13,149 nucleotides of DNA from Candidatus Hecatellales archaeon ex4484_218 (GTDB lineage Archaea; Thermoproteota; Bathyarchaeia; Hecatellales; Hecatellaceae): the NCBI GenBank assembly GCA_002254975.1, contig NJEB01000004.1:1-13149 (forward strand). The letters run 5' to 3'. The position numbers were made by a program, and so were the translations under genes. The notes below the pieces were generated by a model. The model did no database searches, was not told the origin of the DNA, and saw nothing but the letters and a program-made list of their open reading frames with translations. How positions within the stretch are numbered: the stretch's first letter is position 1; every line of letters starts with the position of its first letter. This document shows, in pieces, positions 4,929 to 11,684 of the stretch.

Positions 4929-6203
4929 ATGGGAAAAATACCAGCAAAAAAATTAGAAATTTTTAAGGTGGTTAAAGAAAAAAATTATGAGCAGGAGATT
5001 CTGGAAAATTTGCATCCAAAATTTACTAATTTTTCCGGGCAAGTTCAAACAGCTGAATGGCTTATAATAACCATTATTTTTTTAGCTAATTTTCTTGGAC
5101 CATTTAGCGGGAACATGATACTTCCCATGTTCAATGTTTTAAAGTTAGAATTTAATGTTGAAGTATTTATGTTAGGGCTTTCAGTAGCTGTTTTTATGGT
5201 TCCTTTCAGCATAACTCAGCTTTTTTCCGGTGTACTTAGTGACCTTTTTTATGGTAGAAAAAATATCATTGTTGGAGGGTCTATTCTTTCATGTTTAGGT
5301 TTTCTTTTAGCTGCTTTTTCCCCAACCATATGGATTTTTTTAGTTGCAAGAGTTATTCAAGGAATTGGTGCTGCTTTTATAGCACCAATAGCCATGGCAA
5401 TGGTTGGAGATTTTTTCAGTAAAGAAATTCGAGGTAAAATTATGGGGGGTGTAGCTGTTTCAACAACGCTTGGAGCAACTTTAGGACCCTTAATAGGAGG
5501 ATTTTTTGCTAATTTTGATTGGAGACTTGGATTTATAGCATTAGCTTTAGCTACAGCATTAACAACATTATTTGCTTTTATCGTTATTCCTTCAAACCAA
5601 AAACAACCTGTAATAGGTAGAAGTGGTGAAGCTTTAAAAATTCTTTGGGAAGTTTTAACCCGTAAAGAAGTTTTAGGTGTTGGTTTGTTAGGTTTTATTT
5701 TATTTTTTATCCGTATTAGTGTTTACACCTATCTATCAGATATTTTAACACTTAAACCATACAATTTACCCAGCCATATTATAGGAGGCTTGTTAGCATT
5801 AGCAGGATTTGGAGGATTGGTTGCAGGACTTATTTCAGGATATTTAACAGATAAAATTGGTAGAAGAAAAACAGCTATCCTAGGTTTTTTAATGGTTTTA
5901 ATAGTTTTATGTTTTTATTTAACTGTTGGATGGTATATGATTTTACCTTTTCTTCTATTTGCTATGGGTTTCTCCATAACAACAGCTTTTACCCCCATCA
6001 ACACTATGGCTGTTGAAGTTTACCCAAAATATAGAGCCGCTACAACATCCATCTACGGTTCAATGAGGTTTTTAGGATATGCTTTAGGCCCAATATTGGC
6101 ATATCCACTCTATGTTGTTGGTTTAATAGGTGGAATAGCCACCCTATCCATAGGAGCCACAATTTTCGGACTACTACTTCTCCTAAAACTAAAACCAACC
6201 TAA
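4929..6203 (+). CDS. Major facilitator superfamily transporter, drug:H+ antiporter-like
   Basis: A 424-residue membrane protein with about 12 hydrophobic helices after a soluble, charged N-terminal tail of some 42 residues, longer than usual. Helix 1 begins near W44. MFS motif A appears in both halves: G101-V-L-S-D-L-F-Y-G-R-K111 after helix 2 and G304-Y-L-T-D-K-I-G-R-R-K314 after helix 8. Motif B is R141-V-I-Q-G-I-G in helix 4. Motif C-like G182-A-T-L-G-P-L-I-G-G191 in helix 5 is the antiporter signature, so proton-driven export of small molecules is the likely direction. The substrate cannot be read from sequence; names such as drug efflux or sugar efflux would be guesses. It is monocistronic: divergent from nfi, and convergent with the tRNA-Ser gene on the other strand. 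Confidence 0.92.
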   Translation: MGKIPAKKLEIFKVVKEKNYEQEILENLHPKFTNFSGQVQTAEWLIITIIFLANFLGPFSGNMILPMFNVLKLEFNVEVFMLGLSVAVFMVPFSITQLFSGVLSDLFYGRKNIIVGGSILSCLGFLLAAFSPTIWIFLVARVIQGIGAAFIAPIAMAMVGDFFSKEIRGKIMGGVAVSTTLGATLGPLIGGFFANFDWRLGFIALALATALTTLFAFIVIPSNQKQPVIGRSGEALKILWEVLTRKEVLGVGLLGFILFFIRISVYTYLSDILTLKPYNLPSHIIGGLLALAGFGGLVAGLISGYLTDKIGRRKTAILGFLMVLIVLCFYLTVGWYMILPFLLFAMGFSITTAFTPINTMAVEVYPKYRAATTSIYGSMRFLGYALGPILAYPLYVVGLIGGIATLSIGATIFGLLLLLKLKPT

Positions 6204-6300
6204 AAATCTTAACATAATGCTCCATTAAACCTCAAATTTCTATGAAAATGGCGCCGGGGATGGGATTTGAACCCATGCGAGCCCCGAGGGCTCACGGGCT

Positions 6301-6314
6301 TTCATTCCATGGGG
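6301..6314 (-). other. tRNA-Ser intron C (14 nt, canonical 37/38 site)
   Basis: CCCCATGGAATGAA separates CTTGAG from the A that completes a normal CTTGAGA loop and the GCCCG stem strand. The site is the standard 37/38 position. A good bulge-helix-bulge is not obvious, so the junction may use a relaxed motif or depend on the other introns being removed first. Confidence 0.6.
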
Positions 6315-6330
6315 CTCAAGGCCCGCGCTT

Positions 6331-6350
6331 TTAAACCCTTATAGTTAGGT
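6331..6350 (-). other. tRNA-Ser intron B (about 20 nt, in the D loop)
   Basis: A standard serine D loop would be GAGTGGACTAA between GCT and AGC (11 nt), yet 31 nt are present. The extra ~20 bases include AACC (6351-6348), which can pair with GGTT (6337-6334), so the ends are drawn together as in a small splice motif. The junctions cannot be fixed by eye. Confidence 0.5.
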
Positions 6351-6364
6351 TAGTCCACTCAGCC

Positions 6365-6405
6365 TTCGGTTCATGAAGCCTAAACGCCTATTAAGGCTTC
6401 ATGAA
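6365..6405 (-). other. tRNA-Ser intron A (about 41 nt, between positions 8 and 9)
   Basis: The insert is a strong hairpin: on the - strand TCATGAAGCC (6404-6395) pairs with GGCTTCATGA (6380-6371) around a 14-nt loop. Beside it GGTT (6408-6405) can pair with AACC (6371-6368), leaving a GAA bulge at the 3' junction. This resembles a relaxed bulge-helix-bulge. Exact ends are uncertain by one or two bases. Confidence 0.6.
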
Positions 6406-6434
6406 ACCCCGGCATATTCCCCGGCTTAATTGAC

Positions 6435-6460
6435 TAAAAATAGGTTAAGATTTATTTGTT
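6435..6460 (-). promoter_or_regulatory. Candidate promoter of tRNA-Ser
   Basis: The - strand holds AACCTATTTTTAG, centred near 6440, about 26 bases before the inner acceptor copy at 6413, and a second AT stretch near 6455. The nearer one supports 6413 as the mature 5' end. The evidence is spacing only. Confidence 0.3.
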
Positions 6461-6478
6461 TTATTCTTTTTCAGTCCT

Positions 6479-6497
6479 CAAAAAAATGTTAAAAAAT
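6479..6497 (-). terminator. T-tract terminator of the thermosome operon
   Basis: On the - strand, 30-45 bases after the stop of the downstream thermosome gene, come T6 and T7 runs separated by AACA. Archaeal transcription ends at such T tracts without needing a hairpin. It also shields the tRNA-Ser promoter just beyond. Confidence 0.5.
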
Positions 6498-6525
6498 TTT
6501 GTTTGGTTTGCAGGATTTTTAGGGT

Positions 6526-8157
6526 TTAGTATTCTGGTAGTTTTGGACTTTCTCCTTTTTTGCTTTCAAGTTTTTGTTTTGCTGCAGCAATAACATCATC
6601 TATTCTTAGGATCATGGATGCTGCTTCAACTGCTGATTTGATTGCTTGTTCTTTTACTTTTGCAGGTTCTACAACATTAAGCTTCATCATATCTGCTGTT
6701 TTTCCTTCAAAAACATCAACACCAACCCATATTCCTTCAGGTTTTTCATGTTTAGACCTCATATCCACAAGAATATCAATAGGGTCTAAACCAGCATTTT
6801 CAGCTAAAGTTCTTGGAATAGACTCAATAGAGTCTGCAAAAGCTTCTATTGCAAGTTGTTCTCTTCCACCAACCTTTCTTGCATAATCTCTTAATCTTTT
6901 TGCAAGTTCAGCTTCAACAGCCCCACCACCAGCAACAATTTTACTGTATTCATACACATCTGCAACAACACTTAATGCATCATGAATTGCTCTTTCAGCT
7001 TCATCAACAAACCTTTCAAGTCCTCCACGAATTAGGATACCAACAGACCTTGGATTTTTACATCCCTCAACAAAAACCATCTTATCATCGCCAATTTTAC
7101 GTTCCTCAACAAGTTCAGCATAACCAAGCTCAGCTTCTTTTAAATCATCCAAGTTTGTAATGATTCTTCCACCAGTAGCTCTTGCAAGTTTTTCCATATC
7201 AGATTTTTTAACCCTACGAACAGCAAGAATACCTTCCTTAGCCAAAAAGTATTGAGCTATATCATCAATACCTTTTTGGCAAAAAGCAACATTTGCACCA
7301 ACAGCCTTAATCTTCCCAACCATTTCCTTCAAAATTCTTGTTTCCTCATCCAAGAAAGCCTTCATTTGGGAAGGATCCCTAATTCTAATTTCAGCACTCA
7401 TCTCTGTTTTTTCAACTTCAAGCGGACAATCAAGCAAAACTATTTTTGCATTTTCTATTCTTTTAGGCATTCCTGCATGAACAACTTCTTTATCAATGAT
7501 TAAACCTTGAACAAGCCTTGTATCAAAAATGCTTCCACCAGGTTTTTTGATGATTTGAACCTGGTCAACATCAACAACCCATCGGTCATCACGTTTTTCA
7601 GCAATCATTTCAACAGCTTTAATGGCTATATCTATTAGAAGGTCTCTTGCAGCAGCAACAGTTTTTCCTCGGATTGCTGTTAAAGCAATTTTTTTAAGTG
7701 TATCCTTATCCTTAATATCAACATTTACAGCGATGTTACCTAACTCTTTTAATGCTTGGTCTGCTGCTTTCCTATAACCTCCAACAATAACTGTTGGATG
7801 AATATTTTGGTCTAAAAGCTCCTCAGCCTTTTTTAAAAGTTCACTAGCCAAAATTACTACACTAGTTGTTCCATCCCCAACAATGTTATCCTGAGTTTTT
7901 GCAGCTTCAACCATCATTTTTGCGGCTGGATGTTCAACATCAATTTCTTTTAGAATAGTGGCTCCATCATTGCTTACAGTTACATCTCCTAAACTATCCA
8001 CAAGCATTTTATCCATTCCACGAGGCCCAAGGGTGCTTCGAATAATTTCACCTATAATTCTAGCAGCCATAATATTGTTTCTTTGAGCACTTTTACCTCT
8101 TGTACGACCTGTACCTTCTTTTAAAACCATAACAGGAATTGCTTGTTGTTGAGACAT
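6526..8157 (-). CDS. ths: Thermosome subunit (group II chaperonin), second gene of the pair
   Basis: A 543-residue chaperonin subunit; such proteins form double-ring cages that fold proteins with ATP in the cytosol. The equatorial domain has L43-G-P-R-G-M-D-K-M51, [10 protein letters not shown] (62-71) and the nucleotide loop G94-D-G-T-T98. The apical domain includes [18 protein letters not shown], the helical-protrusion region and C-Q-K-G-I-D-D. The closing half has [23 protein letters not shown] and W-V-G-V-D-V. Length is normal. The tail ends S-P-K-L-P-E-Y with none of the Gly-Met repeats many thermosomes carry. It follows the paralogue after 13 bases. Its ribosome site AGGAGGTGA lies eight bases before ATG 8157 and shares bases with the stop of the upstream gene, so the two should be translated in a coupled way. 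Confidence 0.97.
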   Translation of the reverse strand: MSQQQAIPVMVLKEGTGRTRGKSAQRNNIMAARIIGEIIRSTLGPRGMDKMLVDSLGDVTVSNDGATILKEIDVEHPAAKMMVEAAKTQDNIVGDGTTSVVILASELLKKAEELLDQNIHPTVIVGGYRKAADQALKELGNIAVNVDIKDKDTLKKIALTAIRGKTVAAARDLLIDIAIKAVEMIAEKRDDRWVVDVDQVQIIKKPGGSIFDTRLVQGLIIDKEVVHAGMPKRIENAKIVLLDCPLEVEKTEMSAEIRIRDPSQMKAFLDEETRILKEMVGKIKAVGANVAFCQKGIDDIAQYFLAKEGILAVRRVKKSDMEKLARATGGRIITNLDDLKEAELGYAELVEERKIGDDKMVFVEGCKNPRSVGILIRGGLERFVDEAERAIHDALSVVADVYEYSKIVAGGGAVEAELAKRLRDYARKVGGREQLAIEAFADSIESIPRTLAENAGLDPIDILVDMRSKHEKPEGIWVGVDVFEGKTADMMKLNVVEPAKVKEQAIKSAVEAASMILRIDDVIAAAKQKLESKKGESPKLPEY

Positions 8158-8170
8158 TAAACTTCACCTC

Positions 8171-9847
8171 CTACTCAAATTCTGAAGTTTTACCTGTTTC
8201 CTCTTCTCCTTCTCCAGCACCTTTAGATGGTGGAGTGGTTTCCTTCATTCTTGAAGCCGCAATAATATCATCTATTCTTAGGACCATGGATGCTGCTTCT
8301 GTAGCAGATTTAATAATTTGCTCTTTTACATCTAAAGGTTCATAGATGTCAAGTTTAGCCATATCTTTAACTTTTCCTTCAAAAACATCAACACCAACCC
8401 ATTTTTCACCTTTTTCATGTTTAGCCCTAAGCTCAACCTGAATATCAATAGGGTCTAAACCAGCATTTTCAGCTAAGGTTATAGGTATTATCTCTAAAGC
8501 ATCAGCAAACTCTAAAGCTGCAAGTTGTTCTCTTCCTGAAAGTGATTGAGCCCAGTTTCGAAGTTGAAGAGCTAATTCAACTTCTGTTGCTCCACCACCA
8601 GCAACAATTTTCGGTTTTCGAACAACATCCCTAACCACATGTACAGCATCTTTAACAGACCTTTCAGCTTCATCAACAACCCTTTCAGTTCCACCTCTAA
8701 TCAAAATTGTAATAGACCTTGGATTTTTACATCCTTCAATAAAAGTCCATTTATCCTCTCCAAGTTTCCTTTCCTCAACAACTTCAGCTTCACCAAGGTC
8801 TGCACTTGAAAGCATTTCAAGGTTTGTAATAACTCTTCCACCAGTAGCTTTAGCAAGTTTTTCCATATCAGATTGTTTAACCCTTCTTACAGCTAAAATT
8901 CCAGCTTTAGCCAAGAAATGTTGAGCCATATCATCAATACCTTTTTGGCAGATAACAACATTAGCTCCGGTTGAAGCAATTTTATCAACCATTTCTTTTA
9001 ACATTTTATTTTCCTCATCCAAGAAAGCTTTCATTTGTTCTGGGGTTTCAATATGGATTTTAGCATCAATCTCTGTTTTTTCAATTTCAAGTGGACAATC
9101 AAGTAAGGCTATTTTTGCATTTCTGATAAGTTTAGGCATTCCCGGATGAACAACCTCCTTATCTAAGGCTATTCCACGGATAAGTTTTGTATCCATAAGT
9201 GAAGCTCCAGCCTTTTTCTCAATTTTTATGTCATCAACCTCCACCTTGTATCCTTCATCAGTTTTTTGGGCAACTTGCAACACAGCCTCAACAGCTAAAT
9301 CAGCAAGAAAATCTCTGTTTTCTGAAACAAGTTTACTTGCCATAGCTGTCATTGCAACCTTTTTAAGCATAGCTTTATCCATCGGGTCAACTTTAATAGC
9401 GATCTTATCACATATTTCTAAGGCTTTTTCAGAAGCCTTATTGTATCCATCAACAATTACTGTTGGATGAACATTTTTACTGATTAGGTTTTCAGCTCTT
9501 TCCAGTAAGGCTCCGGCAAGAATTACTACACTAGTTGTTCCATCCCCTACTTCTTGGTCTGTTGCTTTAGCAACCTCAACCATCATTTTTGCGGCTGGAT
9601 GTTGAACATCCATTTCTTTTAGAATGGTTGCTCCATCATTTGTTATGGTTGCATCACCAAAACTTGAAATCAACATTTTATCCATTCCACGAGGCCCAAG
9701 ACTTGTTCTAAGAATTTCAGCAATAACTTTAGCAGCCATAATATTGTTTCTTTGAGCTTCTCTACCTCTTGTTTGGGTTGTTCCTTCCTTTAAAATCAAG
9801 ATAGGTTGTCCTGTTTCAGTTACGGCTGGTATAGCTTGGACAGACAT
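8171..9847 (-). CDS. ths: Thermosome subunit (group II chaperonin), first gene of the pair
   Basis: A 558-residue paralogue of the downstream gene, likely co-assembling with it into a hetero-oligomeric thermosome. Motifs: L50-G-P-R-G-M-D-K-M58, T69-[10 protein letters not shown]101-D-G-T-T105 (ATP site), apical M-P-K-L-I-R-N-A-K-I-A-L-L-D-C-P-L-E, then [23 protein letters not shown] and W-V-G-V-D-V-F. The C-terminal tail is acidic (G-E-G-E-E-E-T-G-K-T-S-E-F-E) and lacks Gly-Met repeats. ATG 9847 has GGAGGTTGA seven bases upstream. A TATA-like CATTTAAAGG lies at about 9886-9895. Which subunit is alpha or beta cannot be said without a tree. Confidence 0.97.
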   Translation of the reverse strand: MSVQAIPAVTETGQPILILKEGTTQTRGREAQRNNIMAAKVIAEILRTSLGPRGMDKMLISSFGDATITNDGATILKEMDVQHPAAKMMVEVAKATDQEVGDGTTSVVILAGALLERAENLISKNVHPTVIVDGYNKASEKALEICDKIAIKVDPMDKAMLKKVAMTAMASKLVSENRDFLADLAVEAVLQVAQKTDEGYKVEVDDIKIEKKAGASLMDTKLIRGIALDKEVVHPGMPKLIRNAKIALLDCPLEIEKTEIDAKIHIETPEQMKAFLDEENKMLKEMVDKIASTGANVVICQKGIDDMAQHFLAKAGILAVRRVKQSDMEKLAKATGGRVITNLEMLSSADLGEAEVVEERKLGEDKWTFIEGCKNPRSITILIRGGTERVVDEAERSVKDAVHVVRDVVRKPKIVAGGGATEVELALQLRNWAQSLSGREQLAALEFADALEIIPITLAENAGLDPIDIQVELRAKHEKGEKWVGVDVFEGKVKDMAKLDIYEPLDVKEQIIKSATEAASMVLRIDDIIAASRMKETTPPSKGAGEGEEETGKTSEFE

Positions 9848-9882
9848 TTTTTATCAACCTCCATAGAATTTTCCCCTTCTTT

Positions 9883-9896
9883 ATCCTTTAAATGTT
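9883..9896 (-). promoter_or_regulatory. Candidate TATA box of the thermosome operon
   Basis: The - strand ACATTTAAAGGATA is centred near 9890 and predicts a transcript start near 9864, giving a leader of roughly 17 bases that holds the GGAGGTTGA ribosome site. Heat regulation is usual for thermosomes, but I see no operator I can name. Confidence 0.45.
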
Positions 9897-9903
9897 TTAG
9901 AAC

Positions 9904-10089
9904 CTTATTCAACAAATTTTAGAAGTTGGTTCTGAAATCTTAAAAAGGGAAGGAAGATTTAAGCTTTTCGAATTATCAAAGAATAAAAATTCTTTAATCA
10001 GCCTTTTATATCAAAAATTTTGGGATAGAAAATATAAATGGGTGGAGAGAAGTGTCCTCAGAGGTTTTTATCTTAGCTTTTCCGAAGCT
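9904..10089 (+). other. 62-codon open frame without a usable start, possible gene remnant
   Basis: From CTT 9904 to TAG 10090-10092 a frame encodes a protein-like sequence starting LIQQILEVGSEILKREGRF, continuing K-L-F-E-L-S-K-N-K-N-S-L-I-S-L-L-Y-Q-K-F-W-D-R-K-Y-K-W and ending V-L-R-G-F-Y-L-S-F-S-E-A. It has no ATG, GTG or TTG in its first part; the frame before it is ATG-TTT-TAG. It overlaps the next gene by 38 bases in another frame. Amphipathic helical composition looks like real protein, so it may be the tail of a lost gene, but chance is not excluded. Confidence 0.25.
10004..10014 (+). promoter_or_regulatory. Candidate TATA box for the 10052 gene
   Basis: CCTTTTATATC is centred near 10009 and predicts a transcript start near 10034. 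This leaves a short leader containing GGTGGAG (10040-10046) before the GTG start at 10052. Confidence 0.45.
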
Positions 10090-10870
10090 TAGGATTTCCC
10101 ATGTTGAGGCAGCTCAAACGATTAGTAAAACTCCCCATGATGCATTATTCTTGATGTTTTCCAGAAATCTTGAGGAACCTGTAAAAATTCTTGCTGAAGG
10201 ATTTCCGTATGATTATGTGATAAACGAAATTAAAAAACAAAAACTTATCCCTGAACCTTTTGGTGCATGGGAATATTTTGCTGAACCTATTCTAAAAATC
10301 CTATCTAAGATTAAACAAAAAAACCCTAAACTAAACATTTATTGTTATGGTAGTCCTATCTACGAAAATATATCCACAGAAACAGCTACAAAAATAGCTA
10401 CCTTAACCTTAAAAGCTTTAGCTACAGGAAAAATAAACGTTAAAGAATGGAAAAAAGTTTTACTAGAAGAAATAAAGTTTAGCTTGGATGCTACAGAAGA
10501 GGAAGCTGAATTTGTTTTAAGTATCGTTAAAAACTATAAGAAAAGTCTTTGTGTATCTGGACTTCAAGGAAAAAATTTGGAGGAAAAAATTAGGTTGGAA
10601 AAAAATATGAATGTAAAATTAGAGTATTTGGGTGTTCCTTATTATCTTACACCACTTGAAGCCTTAAAAAAGGAGCTTTTAAATGAGTTGGAAGGAAAAC
10701 CATCTTCAGATGAAAAAATGGAAAAACTAATAAAATATCATCTTCGCTACATTAAAAAGTATATTCTTTTAAGTAAAAGTTTGGATGATGCATATTTTAG
10801 ATGGGTTGTGGAAGAAGCAAAAAATCTTGAAAACATTGTTGGAAAACAACAAATAGTTTTTACAGGGTAA
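10052..10870 (+). CDS. Unrecognised 272-residue soluble protein
   Basis: I do not recognise this gene. The GTG at 10052 follows GGTGGAG by five bases, and a TATA-like box lies upstream, so it is probably expressed from its own promoter. The protein is Lys/Glu-rich and soluble, with no signal peptide or membrane helix. The N-terminal third alternates strands and helices: S-S-E-V-F-I-L-A-F-P-K-L, H-V-E-A-A-Q-T-I, H-D-A-L-F-L-M-F-S-R, then P-F-G-A-W-E-Y-F-A-E-P-I-L-K-I-L and N-I-Y-C-Y-G-S-P-I-Y-E (about residues 72-105). That repeated strand-helix-strand order suggests an alpha/beta fold, perhaps of the broad TraB/ChaN type, but this is only an impression. The C-terminal third is helical, ending H-L-R-Y-I-K-K-Y-I-L-L-S-K-S-L-D-D-A-Y-F-R-W-V. 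No neighbour gives a functional hint. Confidence 0.8.
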   Translation: MSSEVFILAFPKLRISHVEAAQTISKTPHDALFLMFSRNLEEPVKILAEGFPYDYVINEIKKQKLIPEPFGAWEYFAEPILKILSKIKQKNPKLNIYCYGSPIYENISTETATKIATLTLKALATGKINVKEWKKVLLEEIKFSLDATEEEAEFVLSIVKNYKKSLCVSGLQGKNLEEKIRLEKNMNVKLEYLGVPYYLTPLEALKKELLNELEGKPSSDEKMEKLIKYHLRYIKKYILLSKSLDDAYFRWVVEEAKNLENIVGKQQIVFTG

Positions 10871-10888
10871 AATAGTTTTTTGTCTAAT

Positions 10889-10901
10889 GCTTTTATATAA
10901 C
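10889..10901 (+). promoter_or_regulatory. Candidate TATA box for the ABC operon
   Basis: GCTTTTATATAAC is among the best TATA matches in the window, centred near 10895. It predicts a transcript start near 10921, and GTGGAGG (10931-10937) then sits in the leader or at the start codon. Confidence 0.5.
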
Positions 10902-10930
10902 ATTAAGAAATACATTATTCCATCTTTAAT

Positions 10931-11683
10931 GTGGAGGAAAAATGCGTTTTGTCTATGGTCGCCATGGAAAATTCTTCAAACCAAAAATCTGGATATGCTG
11001 CTGAAACCATCAATTTAACAAAAATTTATAAATCTAATTCAGTTGAAGTTTATGCTCTTCAAAATGTAAATTTAAAGATTCGTCGTGGAGAATTTGTGGC
11101 TGTTGTTGGACCCTCAGGTAGTGGAAAATCAACCCTTCTAAACTTGCTGGGTGTTTTGGATAAACCAACAAGTGGACATGTTTTAATTGATGGTGTAGAT
11201 ACTTCAACCCTAAATTCAGTGGAACTTGCCAAATTAAGAAATGAAAAAATTGGGTTTATTTTTCAAGCTTACAATCTAATTAATAGAACAACAGTCTTAA
11301 GAAATGTTGAGCTTCCAGCTGTGGTTAAAGGTGTGCCTAAAGAGGAAAGAATTAGGCGTGCTAAGGAGCTTTTAGAGCTTATGGGTTTAGGAGATAAATT
11401 AAACAGAAAACCATTAACTTTAAGTGGTGGAGAACAACAAAGAGTTGCTATTGCTAGAGCTCTTATCAACAATCCAACCTTAATTCTGGGAGATGAGCCT
11501 ACTGGAAATGTAGATTCAAAAACAGGTTATGAAATTTTTGATTTGTTAAGAAAACTTTCCCGTGAACATGGAGCAACCATTGTGGTTGTTACCCATAATC
11601 TTGAATTGGCTAAGCTTACAGATAGAATCGTATATTTAAGGGATGGTAAAATTGAGGATGAAAAAATTATGGGTGAAATTTAA
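10931..11683 (+). CDS. ABC transporter ATP-binding protein, LolD/MacB type
   Basis: A 250-residue nucleotide-binding subunit of a type VII-like (LolCDE/MacB/FtsX) ABC system. Walker A is G60-P-S-G-S-G-K-S-T68, Q-loop Q112, signature L164-S-G-G-E-Q-Q-R171, Walker B L-I-L-G-D188-E189, D-loop N-V-D-S and H-loop H222. A-L-Q-N-V-N-L-K-I-R-R-G-E-F and D-E-P-T-G-N-V-D are typical of this subgroup. The GTG at 10931 opens the frame, but GTGGAGG there looks like a ribosome site, and the motif-bearing domain begins later, so TTG 10949 or ATG 10955 may be the true start. The secreted protein starts one base after its stop. These ATPases power lipoprotein or peptide extrusion through an FtsX-like permease; none is seen here, so it should lie downstream. 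Confidence 0.93.
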   Translation: MEEKCVLSMVAMENSSNQKSGYAAETINLTKIYKSNSVEVYALQNVNLKIRRGEFVAVVGPSGSGKSTLLNLLGVLDKPTSGHVLIDGVDTSTLNSVELAKLRNEKIGFIFQAYNLINRTTVLRNVELPAVVKGVPKEERIRRAKELLELMGLGDKLNRKPLTLSGGEQQRVAIARALINNPTLILGDEPTGNVDSKTGYEIFDLLRKLSREHGATIVVVTHNLELAKLTDRIVYLRDGKIEDEKIMGEI

Positions 11684-11684
11684 C

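Larger units (their letters stand above)
6252..6413 (-). tRNA. tRNA-Ser(UGA) with three probable introns
   Basis: On the - strand: acceptor GCCGGGG (6413-6407) pairs with CCCCGGC (6259-6253), followed by G73 (6252), the archaeal serine discriminator, and an encoded CCA (6251-6249). T arm is ATGGG-TTCAAAT-CCCAT. The long class II variable arm is GAGCCC-TCG-GGGCTC. Anticodon stem is CGGGC (6325-6321) with GCCCG (6299-6295), anticodon TGA at 6318-6316. D stem is GCT (6363-6361) with AGC (6329-6327). Extra sequence lies at three places: between acceptor and D arm (about 41 nt), in the D loop (about 20 nt) and at 37/38 (14 nt). Removing them leaves 87 nt, a normal serine tRNA. An outer copy of GCCGGGG at 6425-6419 could be taken for the 5' end, but only the inner copy is followed by the near-universal T8. 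Confidence 0.88.

Noticed and set aside
6419..6425. Outer GCCGGGG as the 5' end of tRNA-Ser
   Set aside because: It would place A at position 8, add 12 more bases to intron A and start upstream of the likely transcript start; the inner copy followed by T fits better.
6560..7503. Several + strand open frames inside the thermosome genes
   Set aside because: They are antisense shadows: low-complexity Gln/His/Ser-rich proteins without ribosome sites, opposite highly conserved chaperonin codons.
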